NCBI RefSeq assembly: GCF_017377855.1
Contig: NZ_JAFREP010000003.1
Span: 479,467-543,466, forward strand
Length of the DNA stretch: 64,000 nt
Direction: 5' to 3'
Origin: Acanthopleuribacter pedis
GTDB taxonomy: Bacteria; Acidobacteriota; Holophagae; Acanthopleuribacterales; Acanthopleuribacteraceae
Position numbers and translations under genes: made by a program. Positions 57,369 to 64,000 of the stretch are shown in pieces; position 1 is the first letter of the stretch; each line of letters starts with the position of its first letter. The notes below the pieces were generated by a model, which had not been told where the DNA came from, searched no databases, and saw only the letters and a list, made by a program, of their open reading frames with translations.

Positions 57369-59168
57369 ATGAAGACTTATTATGTTGGCTTAGCGACCAC
57401 CTTTCACGATCCCGCGTTAGCGATAATCGATGAAAAGGGTGAGATTATCTTTGCTGAAGCGACCGAACGACACTATCAGGACAAACGTGCGATGGGTTGT
57501 TTACCGGACAGCATGGAATGGGCCAATCAGTTGATTAAACAGGTCACCGATCCCTCGGCCAAATTTGTGATTGCCGGTTCTTGGAATCACCAAATGCATC
57601 GTTTCCTGAAGCTGCTCAACTTTTTGGGGATCACCAGCGCGCGCAAGATTTTTCGCTACGATCAACGCTTCGCCACCGCCTGTGCCACCAAACACGAGGG
57701 GCTTTATGTCTGCCTGATGCAGTTAAATTCGATGAACGGCGCCGGTGCCGGCTGGTCGATGGCATTGGCCAAGCACCACAACAACCGCAACATTGAATTC
57801 CGCAACTACCCGCACCACTGGACCCACGCCATGGGCGCGTGCCGCATGAGTGGGTTCGAGGAAACGGCCTGTATGGTGGTCGACAGCAACGGCCAACGGG
57901 GTTCGATTTCCTATTTCGGATACAAAAACGGCAGCCTCAACGAGATCAAAGAAATCAAAGGTGCCGCCAGTTTGGGCGCCTTGTACACCGCTTTTACCGG
58001 TTACTGCGGTTTCCAACCCGACAAAGGCGAGGAGTGGAAGGTGATGGGACTGGCGCCCTACGGCAAACCCATCGAAGCCATTTTAGAGGTGCTGCGCGAG
58101 CTGGTGATCATCGACGGAATCAACATCAAGTACCGTTCGAAAAAACATTACCAAAAGTTGGTGGCGCACCTGGAAGCCGCCAAACGAAGCGGCGACCAAC
58201 CGATCATCGAAGCCGCCGACTTGGCCGCCACCGGCCAGGCCTTTTATGAAGAGGCCATGTCGCGGCTGATTAACAACTTTCACGGGATGACCGGCGGTGA
58301 ACGTTTGGTCCTGAGCGGCGGTTGCGGTCTCAACAGTTCCTACAACGGCAAGATCATCGAGCAGACCCCGTTCGAGGAGGTGTTCATCCCCTGCGCGCCG
58401 GGCGACGACGGCAACGCGGTCGGTGCCGCCTACCTGGCTTATCACGCCGATTTTCCGACCAACATACCGCTGCCTAAACGCCAGAGCCCCTACCTGGGTT
58501 CGCGCCTTTCCCCGCGCGGCTTGCACAACATGCGCACCTTCGGCCGGTTGCCCAAAATCCGTCAATTGCCCGACACCCTTTACGAGGAAACCGCCAAGTT
58601 GTTGGCGGAAGGGAAGTTGGTCGGTTGGGCGCGCGGACGCGCGGAGTTCGGCCCGCGCGCCTTGGGCAATCGCTCGATTCTGGCCGATCCCCGTGCCGCC
58701 GACATGAAGGACAAAATCAACGCCAAGGTGAAGTTCCGTGAGGAATACCGGCCCTTTGCGCCGTCGATCCTGCACGAGTTCGGCCCCGAGTATTTTGAAA
58801 ATTACCAGGAGACGCCGTACATGGAGCGCACGCTGCGGTTCAAGGAAGAAGTGCGCGACCGCGTGCCCGCGGTGGTCCATGTCAACGGCACCGGTCGTTT
58901 GCAATCGGTCAGCGCGAGCTTAAACGAGCCCTATTACAAATTGATCAAAGCCTTTTACGCGATCACGGGGGTGCCGATCCTGCTCAACACCAGTTTCAAT
59001 GTGATGGGCAAACCCATCATTCACTCGGTGGAGGACGCGCTCAGCGTGTTTTTTACCTCGGGTCTGGACGCGCTGGTGTTGGAAGACATGCTCATCGAAA
59101 AACCCGATGCCGAAGAAATCGACAACCGCACGCGTGCAAGCGACCGAACCGCCACCCCGGTGGGTTAA
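57369..59168 (+). CDS. O-carbamoyltransferase (NodU/CmcH family)
   Basis: 599 residues, typical full length. ATG 57369 is preceded by GAGGAA (57359-57364). The N-terminal Kae1-like ATPase-fold domain starts YVGLATTFHDPALAI and has the His-rich metal site HHWTHA (about residue 148-152) and SGGCGLNS (about 315-325). The C-terminal domain has AEFGPRALGNRSILADP (about 422-440), EYRPFAPSIL and NTSFNVMGKP. Known members activate carbamoyl phosphate with ATP and transfer the carbamoyl group to a hydroxyl of an antibiotic or Nod factor. Here the likely acceptor is one of the polyketide hydroxyls. It lies 66 bp after the monooxygenase and is the last gene before a hairpin terminator, so it closes the operon. 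Confidence 0.95.
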   Translation: MKTYYVGLATTFHDPALAIIDEKGEIIFAEATERHYQDKRAMGCLPDSMEWANQLIKQVTDPSAKFVIAGSWNHQMHRFLKLLNFLGITSARKIFRYDQRFATACATKHEGLYVCLMQLNSMNGAGAGWSMALAKHHNNRNIEFRNYPHHWTHAMGACRMSGFEETACMVVDSNGQRGSISYFGYKNGSLNEIKEIKGAASLGALYTAFTGYCGFQPDKGEEWKVMGLAPYGKPIEAILEVLRELVIIDGINIKYRSKKHYQKLVAHLEAAKRSGDQPIIEAADLAATGQAFYEEAMSRLINNFHGMTGGERLVLSGGCGLNSSYNGKIIEQTPFEEVFIPCAPGDDGNAVGAAYLAYHADFPTNIPLPKRQSPYLGSRLSPRGLHNMRTFGRLPKIRQLPDTLYEETAKLLAEGKLVGWARGRAEFGPRALGNRSILADPRAADMKDKINAKVKFREEYRPFAPSILHEFGPEYFENYQETPYMERTLRFKEEVRDRVPAVVHVNGTGRLQSVSASLNEPYYKLIKAFYAITGVPILLNTSFNVMGKPIIHSVEDALSVFFTSGLDALVLEDMLIEKPDAEEIDNRTRASDRTATPVG

Positions 59169-59180
59169 GCCTTTTTCCTT

Positions 59181-59216
59181 CATGGCCGCACGCGCCGGGT
59201 GCGGCCATGGTTTCTT
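59181..59216 (+). terminator. Rho-independent-like terminator of the PKS operon
   Basis: A perfect 11-bp inverted repeat (59181-59191 with 59199-59209, stem CATGGCCGCAC, 7-nt loop) lies 12 bp after the carbamoyltransferase stop and is followed by a short T-rich tail (GTTTCTT). The T tract is weak, so termination may be partial. The opposing gene ends at 59270, so the hairpin sits in a convergent intergenic gap. Confidence 0.7.
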
Positions 59217-59269
59217 GCCCGGCCGTTGCGCTCTGGATGGTTCGCTTCAGTTGCGGGGAGGCAATCTGT

Positions 59270-60484
59270 TTATGCGGCAAAGGAACGGCGCAGTCCGAAC
59301 CAAGGAACCAGCATTAAGGCCACCGCAACCAAGATGACGGCGAGGCCGACGGCTCGGTACCCAACCGGCAAGGCCCAAACGACCAGCGGTACGGCAAGAC
59401 CGAGCCGCAACCATTCCAAGCGAAAGGCGGTGCGGTTGCGCTCAAACAACAGCCCGACCGCGATCAGGCTCCAGATCACAAACAAAGCCGCGGCGACCTT
59501 TAAGTCGGTGGATAGGGAGGCTTGGAGAAAAAGCAGCAGGGTGACCGGCGGGAGCAACACCAAAAATTGGCAGGCTGCATAACGCGTCAAACCGGCCGGC
59601 AGGGCTGGATCGTATTTAGGCGGATCGGCGGGAACGGGCGGCGGCGCCTGAGGTCCGCCCAAATCGTCGGGAAACCAGCCTGGCTGTTTTGAGAAAACCC
59701 GAAGTTTGTCCAGCGGGGCGCGTGTCCGCCGCGCTGAATCAACCAACTCGATCCAATAATGGCTGTTCGCCCAAAACGGGTTCCAGCTCTCCAGCGGTTT
59801 GGTGATGCCGTAGGTGGGTTCTTCCTCTTCCGCTTGGAAGGTGCCGAACAAACGGTCCCAGATGATGAGGGTGCCGCCGTGGTTTTTGTCGATGTACTTT
59901 GGGTCGCGCCCATGGTGAACCCGGTGATGGGAAGGCGTGTTGAACACCCATTCGTAGGGACCCAAGCGGCCGATGAGGCGGGTGTGGATCCAAAACTGGT
60001 ACAGGGTGTTGAAGGAGGCCGCGGCGAGAAACATCAGCGGCGGGAACCCAATGAGTGCCAAGGGAAGGTAGAACAGCATCACAAAAATCGGCTGGAGCGA
60101 ACTCTGGCGAAGTGCCACGCTGAGGTTGTATTCCTCGGATTGATGGTGCACCACGTGGGTAGCCCAGATCGCATTCACCTCGTGGCTGGAGCGGTGAAAC
60201 CAATAATAGGCAAAATCCACCCCGAGAAAACAAAGCACCCACATCCAAACCGAATCGAGCCGGATCTCAAACAGGTGCCCATGCAGATAAACCCAGGTGT
60301 ACACACCCAAAAGCAGGGTTTTCAGAAACACATCCACGACCTGCTGCATGATGCCGCAACTCAGGTCATTGACTGAATCATTCAAGCGGTACACATCGCG
60401 CTTGCGTCGTCGTGCCACCCACCATTCGAGCCCCATCAAGAGAAAAAAGAAGGGAATGGCGAGCGCAATGTAGTTGGGTGCCAA
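59270..60484 (-). CDS. Membrane di-iron hydroxylase, sterol desaturase/fatty acid hydroxylase superfamily
   Basis: 404 residues. The start is TTG at 60484 with a G-rich ribosome site just upstream; an in-frame TGA at 60500-60502 rules out a longer protein. Four hydrophobic segments lie in the first half and three or more in the last 110 residues. Between them is the His-box set of the superfamily: HRSSH (about residue 96), HVVHHQSE (about 109) and HHRVHHGRD (about 188). The length and the extra C-terminal membrane segments resemble alkylglycerol monooxygenase-like members more than plain C4-methylsterol oxidases. It probably oxidises a membrane lipid or acyl chain with O2. It faces the PKS operon convergently, so a role in polyketide tailoring is possible but not supported by operon structure. 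Confidence 0.88.
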   Translation of the reverse strand: MAPNYIALAIPFFFLLMGLEWWVARRRKRDVYRLNDSVNDLSCGIMQQVVDVFLKTLLLGVYTWVYLHGHLFEIRLDSVWMWVLCFLGVDFAYYWFHRSSHEVNAIWATHVVHHQSEEYNLSVALRQSSLQPIFVMLFYLPLALIGFPPLMFLAAASFNTLYQFWIHTRLIGRLGPYEWVFNTPSHHRVHHGRDPKYIDKNHGGTLIIWDRLFGTFQAEEEEPTYGITKPLESWNPFWANSHYWIELVDSARRTRAPLDKLRVFSKQPGWFPDDLGGPQAPPPVPADPPKYDPALPAGLTRYAACQFLVLLPPVTLLLFLQASLSTDLKVAAALFVIWSLIAVGLLFERNRTAFRLEWLRLGLAVPLVVWALPVGYRAVGLAVILVAVALMLVPWFGLRRSFAA

Positions 60485-60591
60485 GGCGTCCCCCCCAAAT
60501 CAGGAAAAGCTACCCTCAAAGATAGCCGCAAAGGCGGGGAAGGGCACCCGGAATTTTTGAGGGGGCCGGGAAAACCCGCCTGTTCCTGATT
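60485..60591 (-). promoter_or_regulatory. Structured spacer upstream of the hydroxylase gene
   Basis: The spacer between the exonuclease stop and the TTG start is bounded by a perfect 9-bp inverted repeat, AATCAGGAA (60498-60506) and TTCCTGATT (60583-60591), overlapping the exonuclease stop codon. Two further pairs interleave inside: CCCTCAAA (60513-60520) with TTTGAGGG (60556-60563), and GGCGGG (60533-60538) with CCCGCC (60575-60580). The last two cross each other, so they would be alternatives or a pseudoknot. One arm of the outer repeat abuts the ribosome site of the hydroxylase. Confidence 0.45.
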
Positions 60592-61123
60592 ACGAGAAAA
60601 TGTGGGGTGCCAGGCGGGCCATGTTGCGGGCATCGTCAATGCCGCGGTGGGCCGTGCCGTGGAAGGTTAGACCCATGGTTTTGATCGCGCGCCCCAAACC
60701 CATTCCTTTTCGGTAGCCTTTGTTTTCAGCAAAGCGTTGCTTGATGTTGATGTGTTGCTCATCGAAGGGAAAGGGCACCTTGAAGTACCGACAGTCTTGC
60801 AGAAGTTGGTTTTTGTCGTAATTTCCCCAACTGCAGAAGACGGGGTTTTCGAATTGGCCGATCCAGGCTTGAAAGGATTTTAGCACCTCTGGAAAGCTGT
60901 CGGCCCGATCCAGGTCGCGCTGTGTGATGGAGGTTAGGGATGCGCAGAAGTTGGTTAACAGGGGGTGGCGTTGGGGTTTAACAAAGCGCTCAAATTCATC
61001 AATGATGCGAAGGCTTTTAGGGTCCAGTGCCACCGCGCCGATTTCAATAATTTCCATTTCATTTCTCGGCACACTGCCGGCATCGCAACAGGTCGCTTCA
61101 AAATCAACAATGAGGTAGGTCAT
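60590..61123 (-). CDS. DEDDh 3'-5' exonuclease (ERI-1/KapD-like)
   Basis: 177 residues from ATG 61123, chosen over an upstream TTG (61147) because AAGGAAG lies at 61129-61135, 5 nt before it. Exonuclease motifs are visible in order: DFEAT (Exo I, Asp and Glu), SWGNYDKNQ (Exo II Asp) and HRGIDDARN (Exo III His and Asp), making the DEDDh set. The short single-domain form resembles the KapD/ERI-1 group that trims RNA or DNA 3' ends. It is followed on the same strand, 105 bp later, by the membrane hydroxylase; the two may share a transcript, but no functional link is apparent. Confidence 0.9.
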   Translation of the reverse strand: MTYLIVDFEATCCDAGSVPRNEMEIIEIGAVALDPKSLRIIDEFERFVKPQRHPLLTNFCASLTSITQRDLDRADSFPEVLKSFQAWIGQFENPVFCSWGNYDKNQLLQDCRYFKVPFPFDEQHINIKQRFAENKGYRKGMGLGRAIKTMGLTFHGTAHRGIDDARNMARLAPHIFS

Positions 61124-61510
61124 TTGGTCTTCCTTAGAATCCGTCAAAAACGGTGAAACGTTCGGAGGAGCAACCCTGCTTAACGCGGGAAGCGCCTCAA
61201 TTCGAGGAAGAGCATGGTTCGGACCAAACTGTCGTGAGCGCGCTTAAGTCCTTAAATAAAGCTACTTATGTGCCATCTGTCCAGTTTTGGTGGCTGAGTA
61301 GATTTATGGGAAATTCTAGGAAGTTAGCGTCTGGGATTGGTTTGGTGACCTAGCAAGCATCGTTTAATTTCACGATGGTCCCAGGAATAAACGGAGCCCT
61401 GTAGTTTCATCGCTCCGACGCGGATGCGCACATCGTTGCCAACGTCTAAAAGTGGGACGGTTTGCGACCCGCCGGTTTGTTGGCAAACCGCGAGCAAAGG
61501 GAAGGTGAGG
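61124..61510. other. Intergenic region, no convincing gene
   Basis: Contains the exonuclease ribosome site at 61129-61135. Short open frames exist on both strands: 61153-61353 (+), and 61324-61563 (-), which partly overlaps the RHS remnant. No recognised motif or ribosome site supports either. It is probably decayed DNA downstream of the toxin locus. Confidence 0.5.
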
Positions 61511-61741
61511 TCACCACTGTTCTGTTGAAAACGAAGGGAGCTGGAGCGTGGCGCCACCGACATCCGCGTTAAGGCCGGATCGGGAAATCATATTCTCGGC
61601 TAGGTCATAACGGTAGTCAGTGGACGTCGCGCCCATGGTCAGCTTCTCTAGTTGGCCCAAATCCGAGTAGTCGTAGAAAAACAACCGCGAGCTGAAGAAA
61701 TGGTCCCGGCGGATGAAGTCGACACGGAAGGTACCTACCTG
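61511..61741 (-). pseudogene. Remnant of an RHS/YD-repeat protein
   Basis: Minus-strand translation between stops at 61742-61744 and 61511-61513 gives a 76-residue piece with YD-repeat character: FYDYSDLGQLEKLT and DYRYDLAENMISRSG. There is no start codon before the repeat motif. The frame is cut by TGA after LQLPSF, while a shifted frame (61324-61563) stays open beyond, which looks like a frameshift. Polymorphic toxin loci often keep such displaced RHS pieces downstream of the current toxin-immunity pair. Confidence 0.65.
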
Positions 61742-61999
61742 TCACGCGAAAACGCGATGCCGCAAACGGTTGCGAGCACGAAGTTATACGTGCAGATGGA
61801 CGTCCCCAGCGCGACAACGGTTCGTTGGTTCGCGAGCAATCACGGCGGCGAGACCTGGGAGCCTAGCACGCTGGAATACACCCGCGAGGTGGATCACGAA
61901 TGGACCGAGTACACGTTTGAATGTGTGTTTGCGGATGCGACCATAAGTCGGATTCGGTACAACCTAAGAAGCGCGATAAGAGCGTGGGATTTTCGCTAA
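61700..61999 (+). CDS. Small hypothetical protein or gene fragment
   Basis: 99 codons from ATG 61700; the frame is open back to a TTG at 61652. The middle reads like a beta-rich repeat domain (KLYVQMDVPSATTVRWFAS, then GGETWEPSTLEYTREVDHEWTEYTFE), a pattern common in large secreted or phage tail-type proteins. No ribosome site precedes the ATG, and the frame overlaps the RHS remnant on the other strand. It is most likely a fragment left by rearrangement and not a working gene. Function not recognised. Confidence 0.35.
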   Translation: MVPADEVDTEGTYLSRENAMPQTVASTKLYVQMDVPSATTVRWFASNHGGETWEPSTLEYTREVDHEWTEYTFECVFADATISRIRYNLRSAIRAWDFR

Positions 62000-62220
62000 A
62001 GATCTGGAGCGAAATGGCCTGGGAAAAGCGGACCGGGGTCGCGAACGACCGCACCCACTCGGTGCGGTGAGCATTTTCACAGGCCGTTGCAGCCCAGAGG
62101 CTTAGTTAAAATCACCGCGAGTTATCGCGTTTCTTAGGTACAAGGCCGAGATGACGGGAACGACTTTGGTGGCGCTACGATTTCACTGCATGAATAACAT
62201 TAAGTTAGTGTCGCTTTTGT
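62000..62220. other. Intergenic region, nothing recognised
   Basis: No gene, repeat or RNA signature seen. Base composition drops towards the toxin-immunity locus. Confidence 0.4.
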
Positions 62221-62259
62221 GAAGAAGCGATCCATTCAGCGAGCATGGACCGCTTCTTT
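62221..62259 (-). terminator. Hairpin downstream of the immunity gene
   Basis: A 15-bp stem (62221-62235 with 62245-62259) has one mismatch and one possible G-U pair, with a 9-nt loop. It lies 17 bp after the stop of the minus-strand immunity-like gene. It lacks a clear U tract on the minus strand, so it may be a weak or Rho-assisted terminator, or a bidirectional one. Confidence 0.45.
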
Positions 62260-62275
62260 CCAGGTAAGCAATAAT

Positions 62276-62713
62276 TTAACCAATATTTAGCTTGATCTTT
62301 CCTGAGTGATCGCGATCAACAAAATAATGATGATTCTGGGATTGAATAGCGTCTATTGTAGCCAAAAGGTCTTCCATTGTGTTTTCTGGGAAGTCTTTCT
62401 TTAACTCTAGGAGGTTGGGAAGCAAGCTTTGGTCCAGGGAGTATGCCAGCAGCATGCATGCTCTGTATCTCACCATTTTTGATCGATCTTTTAAGGCAAG
62501 CATACCAAGATCTTTTGCTGGTTGACTCTCTCTTGCATATCGCATGCTGTGGTAAACAAGGCTTTCTCGTTTCTTCCATTGCGTTGTTTTTGGATATGCC
62601 TTGAGTAAGTGAATGGGAAGCTCGTTACTTACATTCTCCCTTAGCCACTTAATTGCGTCCCACTCTTCATCAGATCCATCTAACTGGGAAATTAGTTCTT
62701 CTACCTTTGACAA
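62276..62713 (-). CDS. Probable immunity protein for the RHS toxin
   Basis: 145 residues. The start is TTG at 62713, supported by AAGGAGAG at 62720-62727, 6 nt upstream and overlapping the stop of the RHS gene. The protein is charged and mostly helical, with HEAT-like spacing (LVYHSMRYARES, LGMLALKDRSKMVRYRACMLLAYSL), a build seen in several immunity families. No family is recognised with certainty. It starts 12 bp after the toxin gene, so the two are co-translated, the standard layout of toxin and cognate immunity protein. Base composition is clearly AT-richer than the rest of the window. Confidence 0.7.
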   Translation of the reverse strand: MSKVEELISQLDGSDEEWDAIKWLRENVSNELPIHLLKAYPKTTQWKKRESLVYHSMRYARESQPAKDLGMLALKDRSKMVRYRACMLLAYSLDQSLLPNLLELKKDFPENTMEDLLATIDAIQSQNHHYFVDRDHSGKIKLNIG

Positions 62714-62725
62714 CGTTCTCTCTCC

Positions 62726-64000
62726 TTATATTGCATTAAGTTCCACTTCTGTATTTGGATCGTTATTTTTGATGGTTTCTCCATGTTTTACGCTGCTGGA
62801 TCGCCGCTTATCATATTCAACACAATGGTGACAGCCGTTTTTATCGTATTGGATGTCTGGACGGTTTCGGCCAACCTTGTTACCGTCTACATCCACTTGT
62901 TCTTGGTTTTTCCTGATATTCTCGACATCTGCATCTTGCTTTAATTCTCGAATCCTATCGTCAATCCTATTATTGTGGTTTCGGCCACCATGCGGCTTTG
63001 CTTCACCATTGTTTGGCTTTGGACCTTTCTTCTTTGTTTTGAAGCCTTTATCAGGTGTAACCTTTTTTGCTGCCTGGCGTGCATCGCTGACACCCACGGC
63101 TACGTTCGAGGCATCCTTGATTTTATCACCAGCCCGAGCCGCTTTGATCACAGCACCTGCTCCACCTGGGACAAAAGGGGTTGCCGCCGCGGCGGTGTCG
63201 ATGATTACGCCACCCGCGTCAATCGTTGCGTCCAACCAGTTGCCTTCGCTGACGTTGTACACAAAGGACGCGACGCCGATGCCGATATTGGCGACATCCC
63301 ATGCCGTTTCTACCGCGTTCCCGTCGGGATCGTAGGCGTTGGCCGGGTTTTGGTACGTGTAGCTGTAGAGGTTGTAGCTGTTGGGTAAGAATGGGTTGAA
63401 GTCGCGCGCTTCATCGGGTTGCAGGAAACAGCCCATCCTCGGCTCGTAGTAGCGTGCCTTCATGTACACCAGGCCGGTGTTGTCCTCGTCGTGACCGGTG
63501 AATCCGTGAGCCCCTTTGGTTTTCACTGATGAGACTGTTGGCGTTCCGTAGGGCTCGTAGAACTGGGATTGGGGTTGTTCAAGGTCCGCGTCCCAAGTAA
63601 CCGCCGGGTTTCCTAGGCGATCATGGAAGCGGTAGGTTTCCTTGCGGTCGGTTTGGGTGCCTTTAGCTGAGAAGCTCGTTTCCTCGGTGTACACCGCTTT
63701 GCCGTCGAACAGGATGTACTGGCGCCGGGTTTTCAGTTGGCCTTGATTTGTCGCGGCGGTGCTGAAGTCCTCCTCGGTCAGGATGGCGCCGTTTAAGTCG
63801 CGCACCGAATAGGTCACCTTGTTGGACGCGGTTTCCCATTTGGCGACCCGTTGGCCGAACGCGTCATAGAGGTAGTATTCCTCCCAATCGTCGGTCTTGG
63901 AGGCGCTCCGGCTCGTGGTTCCAGCCTGCTTCACCAATTCAAAAAAACCAGCGGCGTCGTAGTGATGTTCCGAGGCGACATTCCGTGTTAGACGCCCCAC
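62726..64000 (-). CDS. RHS/YD-repeat polymorphic toxin, C-terminal part
   Basis: The frame runs off the right edge of the window, so only the last 424-425 residues are seen. YD-type repeats (YLYDAFGQRVAKWE, YRFHDRLGNPAVTWD) lead to the conserved RHS core end: GLVYMKARYYEPRMGCFLQP followed by NSYNLYSYTYQNPANAYDPDGN. A hydrophobic pre-toxin stretch follows (IIDTAAAATPFVPGGAG, about 63150-63190). A variable tip occupies about 62729-62992: HGGRNHNN, IRKNQEQVD, RPDIQYD and VEYDKRRSSS, ending NDPNTEVELNAI. The RPD...VEYD arrangement recalls PD-(D/E)xK nucleases, an inference not checked by search. Such proteins are exported and deliver the tip into competitors. The gene is followed directly by its likely immunity gene. 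Confidence 0.88.
   Translation of the reverse strand: MGRLTRNVASEHHYDAAGFFELVKQAGTTSRSASKTDDWEEYYLYDAFGQRVAKWETASNKVTYSVRDLNGAILTEEDFSTAATNQGQLKTRRQYILFDGKAVYTEETSFSAKGTQTDRKETYRFHDRLGNPAVTWDADLEQPQSQFYEPYGTPTVSSVKTKGAHGFTGHDEDNTGLVYMKARYYEPRMGCFLQPDEARDFNPFLPNSYNLYSYTYQNPANAYDPDGNAVETAWDVANIGIGVASFVYNVSEGNWLDATIDAGGVIIDTAAAATPFVPGGAGAVIKAARAGDKIKDASNVAVGVSDARQAAKKVTPDKGFKTKKKGPKPNNGEAKPHGGRNHNNRIDDRIRELKQDADVENIRKNQEQVDVDGNKVGRNRPDIQYDKNGCHHCVEYDKRRSSSVKHGETIKNNDPNTEVELNAI

Noticed and set aside
59107..59582. Short plus-strand open frames after the carbamoyltransferase
   Set aside because: They overlap the terminator hairpin and the well-supported minus-strand membrane hydroxylase.
61124..61147. 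Upstream TTG start for the exonuclease
   Set aside because: ATG 61123 has a good ribosome site 5 nt upstream and places the exonuclease motif I at the usual distance from the N-terminus.
61153..61353. 66-codon plus-strand frame next to the exonuclease
   Set aside because: No ribosome site, motif or sensible composition.

Overview
The window is almost entirely one arm of a very large trans-AT polyketide synthase (PKS), with an NRPS-derived entry module, read left to right on the + strand. The DNA is GC-rich, with Shine-Dalgarno sites, occasional TTG starts and an RHS-type polymorphic toxin locus, which points to a Gram-negative natural-product specialist. A marine acidobacterium of the Acanthopleuribacter kind or a myxobacterium would fit, but that is inference from style and not from a marker gene.

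Region 1 (3-56127) holds three giant genes. Gene 1 is cut by the window start. It reads A(C-terminal part)-PCP-Ox-Ox-KS0-ACP, KS-KR-ACP, KS-KR-ACP. Gene 2 (5,009 aa) reads KS0-ACP, KS-DH-DH*-KR-ACP, KS-KR-[63-bp repeats]-ACP, KS-KR-ACP. Gene 3 (9,819 aa, about 1 MDa) reads KS0-ACP, KS-DH-KR-ACP, KS-KR-ACP, KS-KR-cMT-ACP, KS-DH-DH*-KR-ACP, KS-KR-ACP-TE, KS0-ACP-C-TE. That makes 14 ketosynthases. Ten keep Cys-His-His and four lack the first His (KS0). There are 14 ACPs plus one PCP. No acyltransferase, enoylreductase or beta-branching cassette is present, so malonyl units must come from a trans-acting AT outside the window.

Region 2 (56151-59168) continues the same operon with a luciferase-like flavin monooxygenase and a NodU/CmcH-type carbamoyltransferase, and ends at a hairpin terminator (59181-59216). 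Together these predict an azole- or amino-acid-primed chain extended ten times and carrying several hydroxyls, two to three C=C or ring/shifted-olefin positions and one alpha-methyl. It would also carry at least one extra oxygenation and one carbamate, and be released by an unusual TE plus C-TE terminus.

Region 3 (59270-61123, - strand) has a membrane di-iron hydroxylase of the sterol desaturase/alkylglycerol monooxygenase superfamily and a DEDDh exonuclease. They are separated by a 105-bp structured spacer. Nothing ties them firmly to the PKS.

Region 4 (61.3-64.0 kb, - strand) is an RHS/YD-repeat polymorphic toxin locus. It has the 3' end of an RHS gene with a C-terminal nuclease-like toxin tip, a tightly coupled small immunity-like gene, and decayed RHS remnants further downstream. 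GC content falls over the toxin tip and immunity gene.
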